14,421 bases of DNA from an uncultured Alphaproteobacteria bacterium (GTDB lineage: Bacteria > Pseudomonadota > Alphaproteobacteria > Micropepsales > Micropepsaceae): assembly GCA_937942205.1 (NCBI GenBank), contig CALDFO010000070.1:1-14421 (forward strand). The letters run 5' to 3'. How positions within the stretch are numbered: position 1 is the first letter of the stretch; each line of letters begins with the position of its first letter. Positions 6,527-12,497 of this stretch are shown piece after piece. The notes under the pieces were generated by a model. It ran no database searches, was not told where the DNA came from, and saw only the letters and a program-made list of their open reading frames with translations. Both the position numbers and the translations under genes were made by a program.

Positions 6527-6972
6527 GCGGGATCACGCTGGTGATCGAGGATGAAGCCTGGCGCGCGCATCGCGGGCTGCAGAAGCGCCTGAAGGAGGCC
6601 GCCGCCGCCGCCGCCCGCGGCGCGCGGCTGCGCGGCGGCATCACCATCCTGCTGGCCGGTGACGCCCGCCTGCGGGCCCTGAACCATGATTTTCGCGGCA
6701 AGGACAAGCCGACCAATGTGCTGTCCTTTCCCTCCGGCGCGGACGGCTATCACGGTGACATCGCCATTGCCCACGGGGTGACGGCGGCCGAGGCCAAGGC
6801 GGCGGGCAAGCGGTTTGCCGACCATGCCGTCCATCTGGCCGTGCATGGCGTGCTGCATCTGGGCGGGCATGACCATGAGCGGCCCGGGGACGCCAGGGTG
6901 ATGGAAGGGCTGGAAGTGAAGATCCTCAAGCGGCTGGGAATCGCCGATCCCTATGCGGCGCCCGCGCCATGA
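6523..6972 (+). CDS. ybeY: Endoribonuclease / rRNA maturation factor YbeY
   Basis: A 149-residue UPF0054 metalloprotein. The zinc site HGVLHLGGHDH (108-118) provides His108, His112 and His118. Upstream are NHDFRGKDKPTNVLSFP (54-70) and GDIAIA (78-83), both family signatures. YbeY is a single-strand endoribonuclease required for correct 16S rRNA 3' end processing and ribosome quality control. An Ala-rich stretch (EAAAAAARGA, about 25-34) reflects a GCC repeat in the DNA and lies outside the active site. ATGA overlaps join it to phoH before and corC after, supporting co-translation. Confidence 0.95.
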   Translation: MSGITLVIEDEAWRAHRGLQKRLKEAAAAAARGARLRGGITILLAGDARLRALNHDFRGKDKPTNVLSFPSGADGYHGDIAIAHGVTAAEAKAAGKRFADHAVHLAVHGVLHLGGHDHERPGDARVMEGLEVKILKRLGIADPYAAPAP

Positions 6973-7868
6973 GCGACGACCCAAGTCAGGGGCCAAGTCA
7001 TGGTTCCAGTTTCTGGAAGCGCCTGATCCAGGCGCTGCGCGGCGAGGACGCCTCCAGCGCCGCGATGCGCGAAAGCCTGGAGGAGGTGCTGGAGGAAAGC
7101 GAGCGCGAATCCCCGTCTTTGTCGGCGCAGGAGCGGGTGATGCTGGGCAACCTGCTCAAGTTCGGTGAATTGAAAGTGCGCGACGTGATGGTGCCGCGCG
7201 CCGACATCATCGCGGTGGACGAGACCATGAGCCTGCCCGACCTGCTCCAGATTTTCCGCGAGGCGCAGCATTCGCGCCTGCCCACCTACAAGGAGTCGCT
7301 GGACGATCCCACCGGCCTGATCCATGTGAAGGATGTGCTGAGCCTTCTGGAAGCCGAGGTGGGCGGGGTCTATTGCCTGTCGCCGCGCGCCCGCATCACC
7401 GCCCTGCGCCGCCCCATCCTGTTCGCGCCGCCCTCGATGCGGGCGCTGGACCTGCTGCTGAAGATGCAGGCCGGCAAGACGCATCTGGCGCTGGTGATCG
7501 ACGAATATGGCGGCACCGACGGACTGGTCTCGATCGAGGACATCATCGAGGAGATCGTGGGCGACATCGACGACGAGCATGACGAGGCCGCCGCCGTGGT
7601 GAAGGCCGACGGCGACAGCTATGTCGCCGATGCCCGCACCGAGCTGGAGGATTTCCAGTCCCAGACCGGCCACGACCTGGCGGTGGAGGGCGAGGAAGAC
7701 ATAGACAGCCTGGGCGGCCTGGTGGTGTCGCTGCTGGGCCGCGTGCCCCAGCGCGGCGAGATCGTCGCCCATCCCGCCGGGTATGAATTCCAGGTGCTGG
7801 ACGCCGATCCGCGCCGCATCCGCAAGCTGCGGGTCAAGCCGCCGCGCCCCGCGCCGCCGCCCGCATGA
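6969..7868 (+). CDS. corC: CorC/HlyC family CBS-domain protein (TlyC-like)
   Basis: A 299-residue protein without the N-terminal DUF21 membrane domain, i.e. the short CorC form. After an acidic N-terminal helix come VRDVMVPRADI (70-80) and a CBS pair (about 70-130 and 145-200), ending in the characteristic DEYGGTDGLVSIEDIIEEIVGDI region (178-200). A CorC_HlyC/transporter-associated domain (about 215-290) and a short Pro-rich tail (PPRPAPPPA) follow. The family is linked to magnesium and cobalt efflux; in this operon it is usually an accessory of envelope and ribosome genes, with the molecular role unclear. Four-base overlaps tie it to ybeY and lnt. Confidence 0.92.
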   Translation: MSDDPSQGPSHGSSFWKRLIQALRGEDASSAAMRESLEEVLEESERESPSLSAQERVMLGNLLKFGELKVRDVMVPRADIIAVDETMSLPDLLQIFREAQHSRLPTYKESLDDPTGLIHVKDVLSLLEAEVGGVYCLSPRARITALRRPILFAPPSMRALDLLLKMQAGKTHLALVIDEYGGTDGLVSIEDIIEEIVGDIDDEHDEAAAVVKADGDSYVADARTELEDFQSQTGHDLAVEGEEDIDSLGGLVVSLLGRVPQRGEIVAHPAGYEFQVLDADPRRIRKLRVKPPRPAPPPA

Positions 7869-9436
7869 GGGTGTTGCGGCGTCTGGGCGATACGGCGCGC
7901 GGCCTGATCGGAGGTCTGGCCGGCTGGCGCGCGCTTCTGGCCGCTTTCGGTGCGGGCGCGGTGTCCGCCACCGCTTTCGCGCCGCTGGGGTTTTTTCCCG
8001 CCCTGTTGTTGGGCACCGCCTTGCTGCTGCTGCTGCTGGACGGCGCCGATGCCGGGCCGCGCCCGGTGCGCCGCGCGGCCGCGCTGGGCTGGGCTTATGC
8101 CTTCGGCCAGTTTCTTGTGGGCCTGCACTGGATCGGCTTTGCCTTCCTGATCGACCCGGATGCCTATCTGTGGCTGATGCCCTTCGCCGTGGTCGCGCTG
8201 CCCGCGGGACTGGCGCTGTTCGGGGCGCTGGGCTGCGCCCTGGCGGTCTATTTCTGGCAGGACGGCCCGGCGCGGATTTTCGTCTTCGCCGTGATGCTGG
8301 CGGCGGCCGAATGGCTGCGCGGCCATCTGCTGACCGGCTTTCCCTGGAACCTGCCCGCCTATGGCTGGGGCGCGGTGCCCGCGCTGCTGCAATCGGCCAG
8401 CCTGGTGGGCGCCTATGGCCTGTCCTTCCTCACCTTGCTGCTGGGCGCGTCGCTGGCCGAATTGTACGCTGGGCGCTGGAAGTTGCCCGCGGCGCTGACG
8501 CTGCTGTTCGTGGTGTTGTGCGGCCATGGCGTGTATCGCATCGCATTCACACCCATGGCCGATGTGCCGGGTGTGGTGGTGCGGCTGGTGCAACCCAACA
8601 TTCCGCAGACGGAGAAATATGTCCGCGCCCTGATGCCGCGCAACTGGAGCCGGCTGATGGATCTGTCGCTGCGTCCGGCGGGGCCCGCGGGCGAGCCGAC
8701 CCATATCGTCTGGCCGGAGGCCGCCACCGGATTTCCTCTGGCGCAGTCAGCGGGGGCGCTCGATCAGATCACGCTGTTCACCATGCGCGGCCAGACGCTG
8801 ATGACCGGTTCGGACCGTATCGCGCGGGATCGGGATGGGACGCGCTATTTTAACAGCCTGTACCTGTTCAATCCCGGCGGTGGCCTGCCCGCCGTCTATG
8901 ACAAATTCCATCTGGTGCCCTTTGGCGAATATGTGCCGCTGGCCGGGCTTCTGGGCCGTTTGGGCGTCACACAGATGGTGTCGGGCGCCTCGGGCTTTTC
9001 CGCCGGCGACCGCCCGCATGTGCTTGCGGTTGCAGGCGCGCCCGATGTCGCGCCGTTGATCTGCTATGAAGTGATCTTCCCTCATGCGGTGACCGATCCG
9101 CGGGACGCGCGGCCCGGCTGGTTCGTCAACATCACCGATGATTCCTGGTTCGGGCCCTGGGCCGGGCCGCGCCAGCACCTGCTGATCGCGCGCGTGCGCG
9201 CTATCGAGGAGGGCCTGCCCATCGCACGCGCCGCCAATACCGGCATCAGCGCGATGATCGATCCTGTGGGCAGAATCCGGGCCAGCCTTAATCTTAATGC
9301 CACGGGCGTGGTGGATGCGCGCCTGCCCGCGGCGCTGCCGCCGCCGCCTTATGCGCGTTTTGGCGACCTGGTCTTTCTGGGCCTGTTGGTTACCGGGGTG
9401 CTCGCGGCCTTCGCGCTTGGCCGCCGGACCCGTTGA
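7865..9436 (+). CDS. lnt: Apolipoprotein N-acyltransferase Lnt
   Basis: A 523-residue inner-membrane enzyme that adds the third acyl chain to the N-terminal cysteine of lipoproteins. The first 225 residues are a series of hydrophobic segments. The periplasmic nitrilase-like domain (about 237-490) has the catalytic triad Glu285 (WPEAATGF), Lys347 (YDKFHLVPFGEYVP) and Cys400 (PLICYEVIFP). FVNITDDSWFG (420-430) and the ISAMIDPVGR block also match the family. A final hydrophobic segment (about 501-518) closes the protein. Length and order are normal. The start overlaps the corC stop (ATGA). Last gene of the miaB run; 77 bases separate it from the XRE gene. Confidence 0.96.
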   Translation: MRVLRRLGDTARGLIGGLAGWRALLAAFGAGAVSATAFAPLGFFPALLLGTALLLLLLDGADAGPRPVRRAAALGWAYAFGQFLVGLHWIGFAFLIDPDAYLWLMPFAVVALPAGLALFGALGCALAVYFWQDGPARIFVFAVMLAAAEWLRGHLLTGFPWNLPAYGWGAVPALLQSASLVGAYGLSFLTLLLGASLAELYAGRWKLPAALTLLFVVLCGHGVYRIAFTPMADVPGVVVRLVQPNIPQTEKYVRALMPRNWSRLMDLSLRPAGPAGEPTHIVWPEAATGFPLAQSAGALDQITLFTMRGQTLMTGSDRIARDRDGTRYFNSLYLFNPGGGLPAVYDKFHLVPFGEYVPLAGLLGRLGVTQMVSGASGFSAGDRPHVLAVAGAPDVAPLICYEVIFPHAVTDPRDARPGWFVNITDDSWFGPWAGPRQHLLIARVRAIEEGLPIARAANTGISAMIDPVGRIRASLNLNATGVVDARLPAALPPPPYARFGDLVFLGLLVTGVLAAFALGRRTR

Positions 9437-9513
9437 GGCCAGCGAATAATTTGTTTCAGTTCGGCGATAGATGAGGCTAAGTTCCCCGCCGACAAATCAT
9501 CAGAGTCCTGCAT

Positions 9514-9921
9514 TTGCCCAAGAAACAGGCCAACCCCATTGATGTTCAGGTCGGCAATCGCGTGCGCATCCGCCGCATGTTGATCGGCATGAGTCAGGAA
9601 CGGCTGGGCGATCTGTTGGGCCTGACCTTCCAGCAGGTCCAGAAGTACGAAAAGGGCGTCAACCGCATCGGCGCGGGCCGCCTGTTCGAGGTGTCGCGCA
9701 TTCTGAACGTGCCGGTGGATTTCTTCTATGAGGGCGTGGGCGCCGCCACCCAGCCGGGCATGAGCGAGCCGGAAGGCGCGCCGCCGGTGATGGAGTTCGT
9801 TTCCAGTGGCGAGGGCCTTCAGTTGTCGCTGGCCTTCATGAAGATCAAGGACGCCAAGGTGCGCAAGCGGGTGCTGGACCTGGTGAAGTCGCTGGCCGAA
9901 GAAGAAGAAAATAAAGCCTAG
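9514..9921 (+). CDS. XRE-family transcriptional regulator (alphaproteobacterial, lnt-linked)
   Basis: A 135-residue DNA-binding protein with one Cro/C1-type helix-turn-helix (about 12-68): VGNRVRIRRMLIGMSQERLG, then LTFQQVQKYEKGVNRIGAGRL (the recognition helix region) and FFYEG. The rest (69-135) is acidic and low in recognisable motifs. Start is TTG at 9514: the residues after it (PKKQANPIDVQVG) match the N-terminus usual for this group, no ATG or GTG precedes it in frame, and a stop lies in frame at 9478-9480. There is no strong Shine-Dalgarno; GAGTC (a GANTC site) lies seven bases upstream. In alphaproteobacteria a regulator of this kind commonly follows lnt; its targets are not known to me. 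The TAG stop lies at the edge of a dispersed repeat. Confidence 0.88.
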   Translation: MPKKQANPIDVQVGNRVRIRRMLIGMSQERLGDLLGLTFQQVQKYEKGVNRIGAGRLFEVSRILNVPVDFFYEGVGAATQPGMSEPEGAPPVMEFVSSGEGLQLSLAFMKIKDAKVRKRVLDLVKSLAEEEENKA

Positions 9922-10022
9922 GCGCGGTTATTTGGCGTCGCGCCTTCGCGCGTGTACGTCTTGTACACGGCGCGTGGCGCTCCTGCCCACGCCGCAAAAC
10001 TCCTCGCGTTGTTTCCTGAACC
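9917..10022 (+). repeat. Dispersed repeat family 2, compact copy
   Basis: It starts at the xre stop codon (CTAGGCGCGGTTATTTGGC, about 9918-9936) and ends with a 72-base block (9951-10022). That block matches 13204-13274 at about 80% over its first 60 positions, sharing CCTGCCCACGCC and a GTGTAC/GTACAC hairpin (9952-9968). The same two parts recur in the same order after the HNH gene, where extra sequence separates them. No ORF of credible quality lies in it. Confidence 0.65.
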
Positions 10023-10027
10023 CCCTC

Positions 10028-10068
10028 TGTCGCAACTCGGTCCGCTCCGCGGACACAGCGTTGCGACA
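10028..10068 (+). repeat. Nested hairpin in the xre-hisE gap
   Basis: TGTCGCAAC (10028-10036) pairs perfectly with GTTGCGACA (10060-10068). Inside, GTCCGC (10040-10045) pairs with GCGGAC (10049-10054) around TCC. It sits between the convergent xre and hisE genes. A transcriptional role (bidirectional termination) is possible but there is no T-run. Confidence 0.6.
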
Positions 10069-10069
10069 T

Positions 10070-10104
10070 CTCCCCCTTCTGGGCGGCTTCGCCGCGAAGG
10101 GGAG
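10070..10104 (+). terminator. Possible bidirectional terminator hairpin between xre and hisE
   Basis: CTCCCCCTTC pairs with GAAGGGGAG (one bulged C) and an inner GCGGC-TTC-GCCGC stem completes the hairpin. It resembles the second hairpin of the 101-bp repeat in design, with different inner bases. It lies eight bases past the hisE stop and between convergent genes, where terminators are expected, but lacks a clear T-run on either strand. Confidence 0.4.
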
Positions 10105-10111
10105 GCGCGCC

Positions 10112-10432
10112 TCAAGCTTTCGGCCGGGCGGCTTTCTCATCCAGCCCCGACTGGCCCTCGCGGCTTTTCAGCACGGCATACACGTCTTCGGGTGTGATCC
10201 CCGCCGCCGCCCACAGCACCGACAGATGATAGAGGACATCGGCCGATTCCTTGGCCAGTTCCGTTTTGTCGCGCTGGATGGCGGCGATCACGGTTTCCAC
10301 CGCTTCTTCGCCGAATTTCTTGGCGCAGGTCTCCACGCCCCGCGACAGCAGCCTGGCGGTGTAGGACGAGGCCGGGTCGGCATCCTTGCGGGTGGCGATG
10401 GTGGCGAAAAGCGCGTCGAGGCCGTTGGTCAT
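10112..10432 (-). CDS. hisE: Phosphoribosyl-ATP pyrophosphatase HisE
   Basis: A 106-residue MazG-like all-alpha pyrophosphatase. [12 protein letters not shown] (18-29) and [19 protein letters not shown] (38-56) hold the acidic metal ligands (Glu42, Glu43, Glu46), followed by [18 protein letters not shown] (62-79). HisE hydrolyses phosphoribosyl-ATP to phosphoribosyl-AMP, the second step of histidine synthesis. The ATG at 10430-10432 gives the family N-terminus; a longer in-frame start at 10615 would only translate dispersed repeats. A TATAGC -10-like box lies six bases before the ATG. The gene stands alone; in many alphaproteobacteria hisE sits in or next to a his cluster, so it may have been relocated. 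Only the C-terminal tail is variable. Confidence 0.93.
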   Translation of the reverse strand: MTNGLDALFATIATRKDADPASSYTARLLSRGVETCAKKFGEEAVETVIAAIQRDKTELAKESADVLYHLSVLWAAAGITPEDVYAVLKSREGQSGLDEKAARPKA

Positions 10433-10480
10433 GACGCGGCTATAGCATGGTCCTGAAGAAAGTTGGATTCCCGCTTTCGC

Positions 10481-10573
10481 GGGGTGAGCCGGGATGAACC
10501 GAAGGTCCGGTGGACCTTCGGTCCCGGCGAACGCCGCAGTGTCGCGCGCTTGCGCGCGACGCGAGGCCGGGAC
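10481..10573 (+). repeat. 93-bp structured element, copy A
   Basis: It aligns without gaps to 10732-10824 (offset 251). Stem 1: GCCGGG (10488-10493) with CCCGGC (10523-10528). Stem 2: 11 bp at 10498-10508 with 10512-10522 around GGT. Stem 3: GTCGCGCG (10541-10548) with CGCGCGAC (10553-10560) around CTTG. A shared end GCGAGGCCGGGAC closes the unit (10561-10573). All differences from copy B in stems 1 and 2 preserve pairing. Whether it acts as DNA or RNA is unknown. Confidence 0.75.
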
Positions 10574-10588
10574 AGGAAAAAACAAGCT

Positions 10589-10608
10589 GGATTCCCGCTT
10601 TCGCGGGA
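10589..10608 (+). repeat. ATTCCC-N8-GGGAAT palindrome (dRS3-type REP)
   Basis: The 20-base palindrome has ATTCCC, an eight-base centre GCTTTCGC and GGGAAT, followed by GACA. This is the format of the dRS3 repeats of Neisseria, and similar sequences are scattered through many proteobacterial genomes. A partial copy (GGATTCCCGCTTTCGCGGGG) is at 10465-10484, where the 93-bp element takes over. Translated, these produce the familiar spurious peptides SFPRKRESS and PAKAGIQ. Confidence 0.75.
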
Positions 10609-10634
10609 ATGACAATTGGGGGCAGCCAACTCAG

Positions 10635-10735
10635 CCCGCCTCCCCCTTATGCGCGTAGCGCATCCAAAGGGGGAGGTGGTTTCAGCGTGCGAAGCCGACC
10701 TCTTGGGAGGCGAGCGAAAGCTGAAACCGGAGGGG
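10635..10735 (-). repeat. 101-bp dispersed repeat, copy 2 (inverted)
   Basis: This is the reverse complement of 4078-4178 with four mismatches in 101 positions. Both hairpins are kept: 10639-10648 with 10667-10676, and 10678-10686 with 10720-10728. Its right end overlaps the start of the second 93-bp element by about four bases (GGGG), so the two may form one composite insertion here. Confidence 0.85.
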
Positions 10736-10824
10736 TGAGACCGGATCAGCAAAAGGTCCAGTGGACCTTTTGCCCGGTCGAACGCCGCAGCGGCGCGCGT
10801 CCAAGCGCGGCGCGAGGCCGGGAC
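10732..10824 (+). repeat. 93-bp structured element, copy B
   Basis: Stem 1: GACCGG (10739-10744) with CCGGTC (10774-10779). Stem 2: GCAAAAGGTCC (10749-10759) with GGACCTTTTGC (10763-10773) around AGT. Stem 3, at 10792-10811, keeps most pairs of copy A but has two mismatches. It ends with the same GCGAGGCCGGGAC as copy A. It lies 23 bases beyond the gluQRS stop codon. Confidence 0.75.
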
Positions 10825-10847
10825 ATCGCTGGGCGAAAGCTGAGATC

Positions 10848-11693
10848 CTAAACCCCAATCCTGGCCCGGATATCCGACGGCGTCAGCCCCGCCGCGCGCA
10901 GGCTTTGCAGCGTCACCGCATTGTCGCGTTTGGAGAATTTGCGCCCCTGCTCGTCCAGCACCAGCGGGTGATGGGCGTAAGCCGGTTCCGGCAGTTTCAG
11001 CAGCGCCTGCAGCAGCCGCTGGATATGGCTGGCGGGCAGAAGATCCTCGCCGCGCGTCACCAGCGTGACCCGCTGATAAGCGTCATCCACCACCACGGCC
11101 AGGTGATAGGAGGTCGGCATGTCCTTGCGGGCGATCACGATGTCGCCGAAGCGGAAGGGGTCCACGGGCCGGACATGGCCATGCTCGCGGAAGGTCAATG
11201 GGCCGGTCCGCGCCGCCGCCTTGGTGACATCCAGCCGCAGCGCGAAATTCTCGCCTGCCTCCATGCGCTCCAACGCCGCCGCGGCGGCGATTGTCTTGCA
11301 GGTGCCGGGATAGAGGGGCCCTTCGGGCCCCGGGCCCGAAGGGCCCCATGAAGCAAAGTGTTGGGCCTCGCCGGCGCGGGCGATCTCGGCGGCGATCTCG
11401 GCGCGGGTGCAGAAACAGGGATAGAGGAGGTCCTGCGCCTTGAGCACGCTGAGGGCCTCGGCATAGGCGCTCATCCGGGTGGACTGGCGCAAGGTGGGCT
11501 CGTCCCAGGACAGGCCCAGCCATTTGAGATCGTAGAAGATCGCCTCGATGAACTGCGCCCGGCTGCGGCCCTTGTCGATATCCTCGATTCGCAGCAGGAA
11601 GTCGTCGCCGCTTTCCGCCGCGATGATGGCGGCCAGGGCATGGCCCAGATGCAGCAGGCCTGTCGGGCTGGGGGCGAAGCGGGTAACAATCAT
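10848..11693 (-). CDS. gluQ: Glutamyl-Q tRNA(Asp) synthetase GluQRS
   Basis: A 281-residue class-I synthetase-like protein with the catalytic core of GluRS but no anticodon-binding domain. FAPSPTGLLHLGHA (6-19) contains the HIGH-type motif and KFSKRDNAV (252-260) the KMSKS-type motif. The insertion zinc site is visible as Cys93 and Cys95 (YPCFC) with Tyr128 and Cys132 (YPGTC). GluQRS attaches glutamate to the queuosine base at position 34 of tRNA(Asp). The ATG at 11691-11693 was chosen because it gives MIVTRFAPSPTG and has AAAGG eight bases upstream; an in-frame start at 11771 would overlap the divergent hydrolase. A perfect 33-bp palindrome encodes residues about 116-127, between the zinc-ligand pairs. 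Confidence 0.94.
   Translation of the reverse strand: MIVTRFAPSPTGLLHLGHALAAIIAAESGDDFLLRIEDIDKGRSRAQFIEAIFYDLKWLGLSWDEPTLRQSTRMSAYAEALSVLKAQDLLYPCFCTRAEIAAEIARAGEAQHFASWGPSGPGPEGPLYPGTCKTIAAAAALERMEAGENFALRLDVTKAAARTGPLTFREHGHVRPVDPFRFGDIVIARKDMPTSYHLAVVVDDAYQRVTLVTRGEDLLPASHIQRLLQALLKLPEPAYAHHPLVLDEQGRKFSKRDNAVTLQSLRAAGLTPSDIRARIGV
11315..11347. repeat. Perfect 33-bp GC palindrome inside gluQRS
   Basis: Sixteen bases (GGGGCCCTTCGGGCCC, 11315-11330) are exactly mirrored by GGGCCCGAAGGGCCCC (11332-11347) around C11331. On the coding strand it reads as a Gly/Pro-rich loop, GPSGPGPEGP, between the two halves of the zinc-binding motif. It keeps the reading frame. It resembles an inserted palindromic element tolerated in a surface loop. 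Confidence 0.8.
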
Positions 11694-11724
11694 CGGCGCA
11701 ACCTTTACCGCATCCCCGACAGGC

Positions 11725-12411
11725 ATGACACTCTCCGGACCCACCACGCCCGCCGCCGCCGGCCCCGCCACCCATCTGGTGGTGCTGGTGCATGGTTATG
11801 GCGCCGACGGCAACGACCTGATCGACCTGGCGTCGCACTGGCAGCCTGTGCTGCCCGGCGTGGCCTTCGCCGCGCCCAATGCGCCCGCGCGTGTTCCCGG
11901 CGGCCCCGGCTATCAATGGTTTCCCATCTCCCGCATCGACCCGCACGAAATGGCCCGGGGGGTGGAGGCGGCGGCCCCGGCGCTGGACGCATTCCTGGAT
12001 GCCGAACTGACGCGGCTGGGCCTGGGGCCGGAGCGGCTGGCGCTGGCGGGCTTTTCGCAAGGCGCCATGCTGTCCCTGCATGTGGGGTTGCGGCGCAAGG
12101 TCCGGCCCGCCGCCATCGTGGGCTTTTCCGGCCTGCTGGCGGGCGCGCCGCCCGCACTGGCAGAGGGGGAATGGCCGCCTATCCTGCTGACCCATGGCGA
12201 CAGCGATCCGGTGATCCCGCCCCAGGCCATGTTTCTGGCGGCCGGCCAGCTGGGCGCGGCGGGGGCGGCGGTGCAATGGCACTTGGCGCCGGGCATGGGC
12301 CACGGCATCGATCCGGACGGTTTGACGCTGGCGGGCCATTTCCTGGGCCAGGCGTTTGACGGGCGGTTGAAAAGCCGCGGGCCGGTGCGCAGCGTCTACA
12401 AACCGTCATGA
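11725..12411 (+). CDS. Alpha/beta-hydrolase, phospholipase/carboxylesterase family
   Basis: A 228-residue serine hydrolase of the carboxylesterase (YpfH/acyl-protein-thioesterase-like) family. LVVLVHGYGADGNDLIDLA (18-36) is the oxyanion-hole region and GFSQGAM (109-115) holds nucleophile Ser111. THGDSDPVIP (156-165) supplies Asp161, and GMGHGI (190-195) His193. No signal peptide is evident, so it is probably cytoplasmic; the substrate is unknown. The ATG at 11725 gives the expected family N-terminus. It diverges from gluQRS with only 31 bases between start codons, so each promoter must overlap the other gene's 5' end. Confidence 0.87.
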   Translation: MTLSGPTTPAAAGPATHLVVLVHGYGADGNDLIDLASHWQPVLPGVAFAAPNAPARVPGGPGYQWFPISRIDPHEMARGVEAAAPALDAFLDAELTRLGLGPERLALAGFSQGAMLSLHVGLRRKVRPAAIVGFSGLLAGAPPALAEGEWPPILLTHGDSDPVIPPQAMFLAAGQLGAAGAAVQWHLAPGMGHGIDPDGLTLAGHFLGQAFDGRLKSRGPVRSVYKPS

Positions 12412-12427
12412 CGAATCGGTTAGCCTC

Positions 12428-12457
12428 TTGAGGCGGACGGGGGACCGCCCCTAAAAT
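12428..12457 (+). promoter_or_regulatory. Possible promoter of the HNH nuclease gene
   Basis: TTGAGG (12428-12433) and TAAAAT (12452-12457, five of six matches to TATAAT) are 18 bases apart. Between them GGCGG and CCGCC form a small inverted repeat. The predicted start near 12464 leaves a leader of about 34 bases with AAAGGAG at its beginning. Confidence 0.45.
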
Positions 12458-12497
12458 CGCGCCTGCAAAGGAGAAGCGCCTTCACAGGATTTCTTCC

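Larger units (their letters stand above)
10433..10847. other. 415-bp gene-free repeat mosaic between hisE and gluQRS
   Basis: No convincing gene is present on either strand. In order it holds: a partial ATTCCC-type hairpin (about 10464-10484), a 93-bp structured element (10481-10573), a full ATTCCC-type palindrome (10589-10608), the inverted copy of the 101-bp repeat (10635-10735), and a second 93-bp element (10732-10824). Nearly the whole gap is repeat. Both flanking genes are transcribed from the minus strand, so this is the gluQRS 3' region and the hisE 5' region. Confidence 0.8.

Noticed and set aside
7619-8704. 361-codon minus-strand frame opposite corC and lnt
   Set aside because: Composition (Gln/Arg/His-rich) is that of a complement frame, and both plus-strand genes have intact catalytic or domain motifs.
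10433-10615. N-terminal extension of hisE from a start at 10615
   Set aside because: The added 61 residues are translations of dispersed repeats ([16 protein letters not shown]); HisE homology begins at the Met at 10432.
10433-10847. CRISPR array in the repeat-rich gap
   Set aside because: The repeats are few, belong to different families, are self-complementary over long stretches, and lack regular spacers or nearby cas genes.
11548-11724. Upstream in-frame start for the hydrolase at 11548
   Set aside because: The extra 59 residues are antisense to the conserved N-terminus of gluQRS.
11694-11771. Earlier in-frame gluQRS start at 11771
   Set aside because: It adds 26 unrelated residues and overlaps the divergent hydrolase; the ATG at 11693 directly precedes the conserved TRFAPSPTG and has AAAGG upstream.
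11083-12339. 418-codon minus-strand frame covering gluQRS and the hydrolase
   Set aside because: It crosses two well-supported genes in other frames and has no family resemblance.
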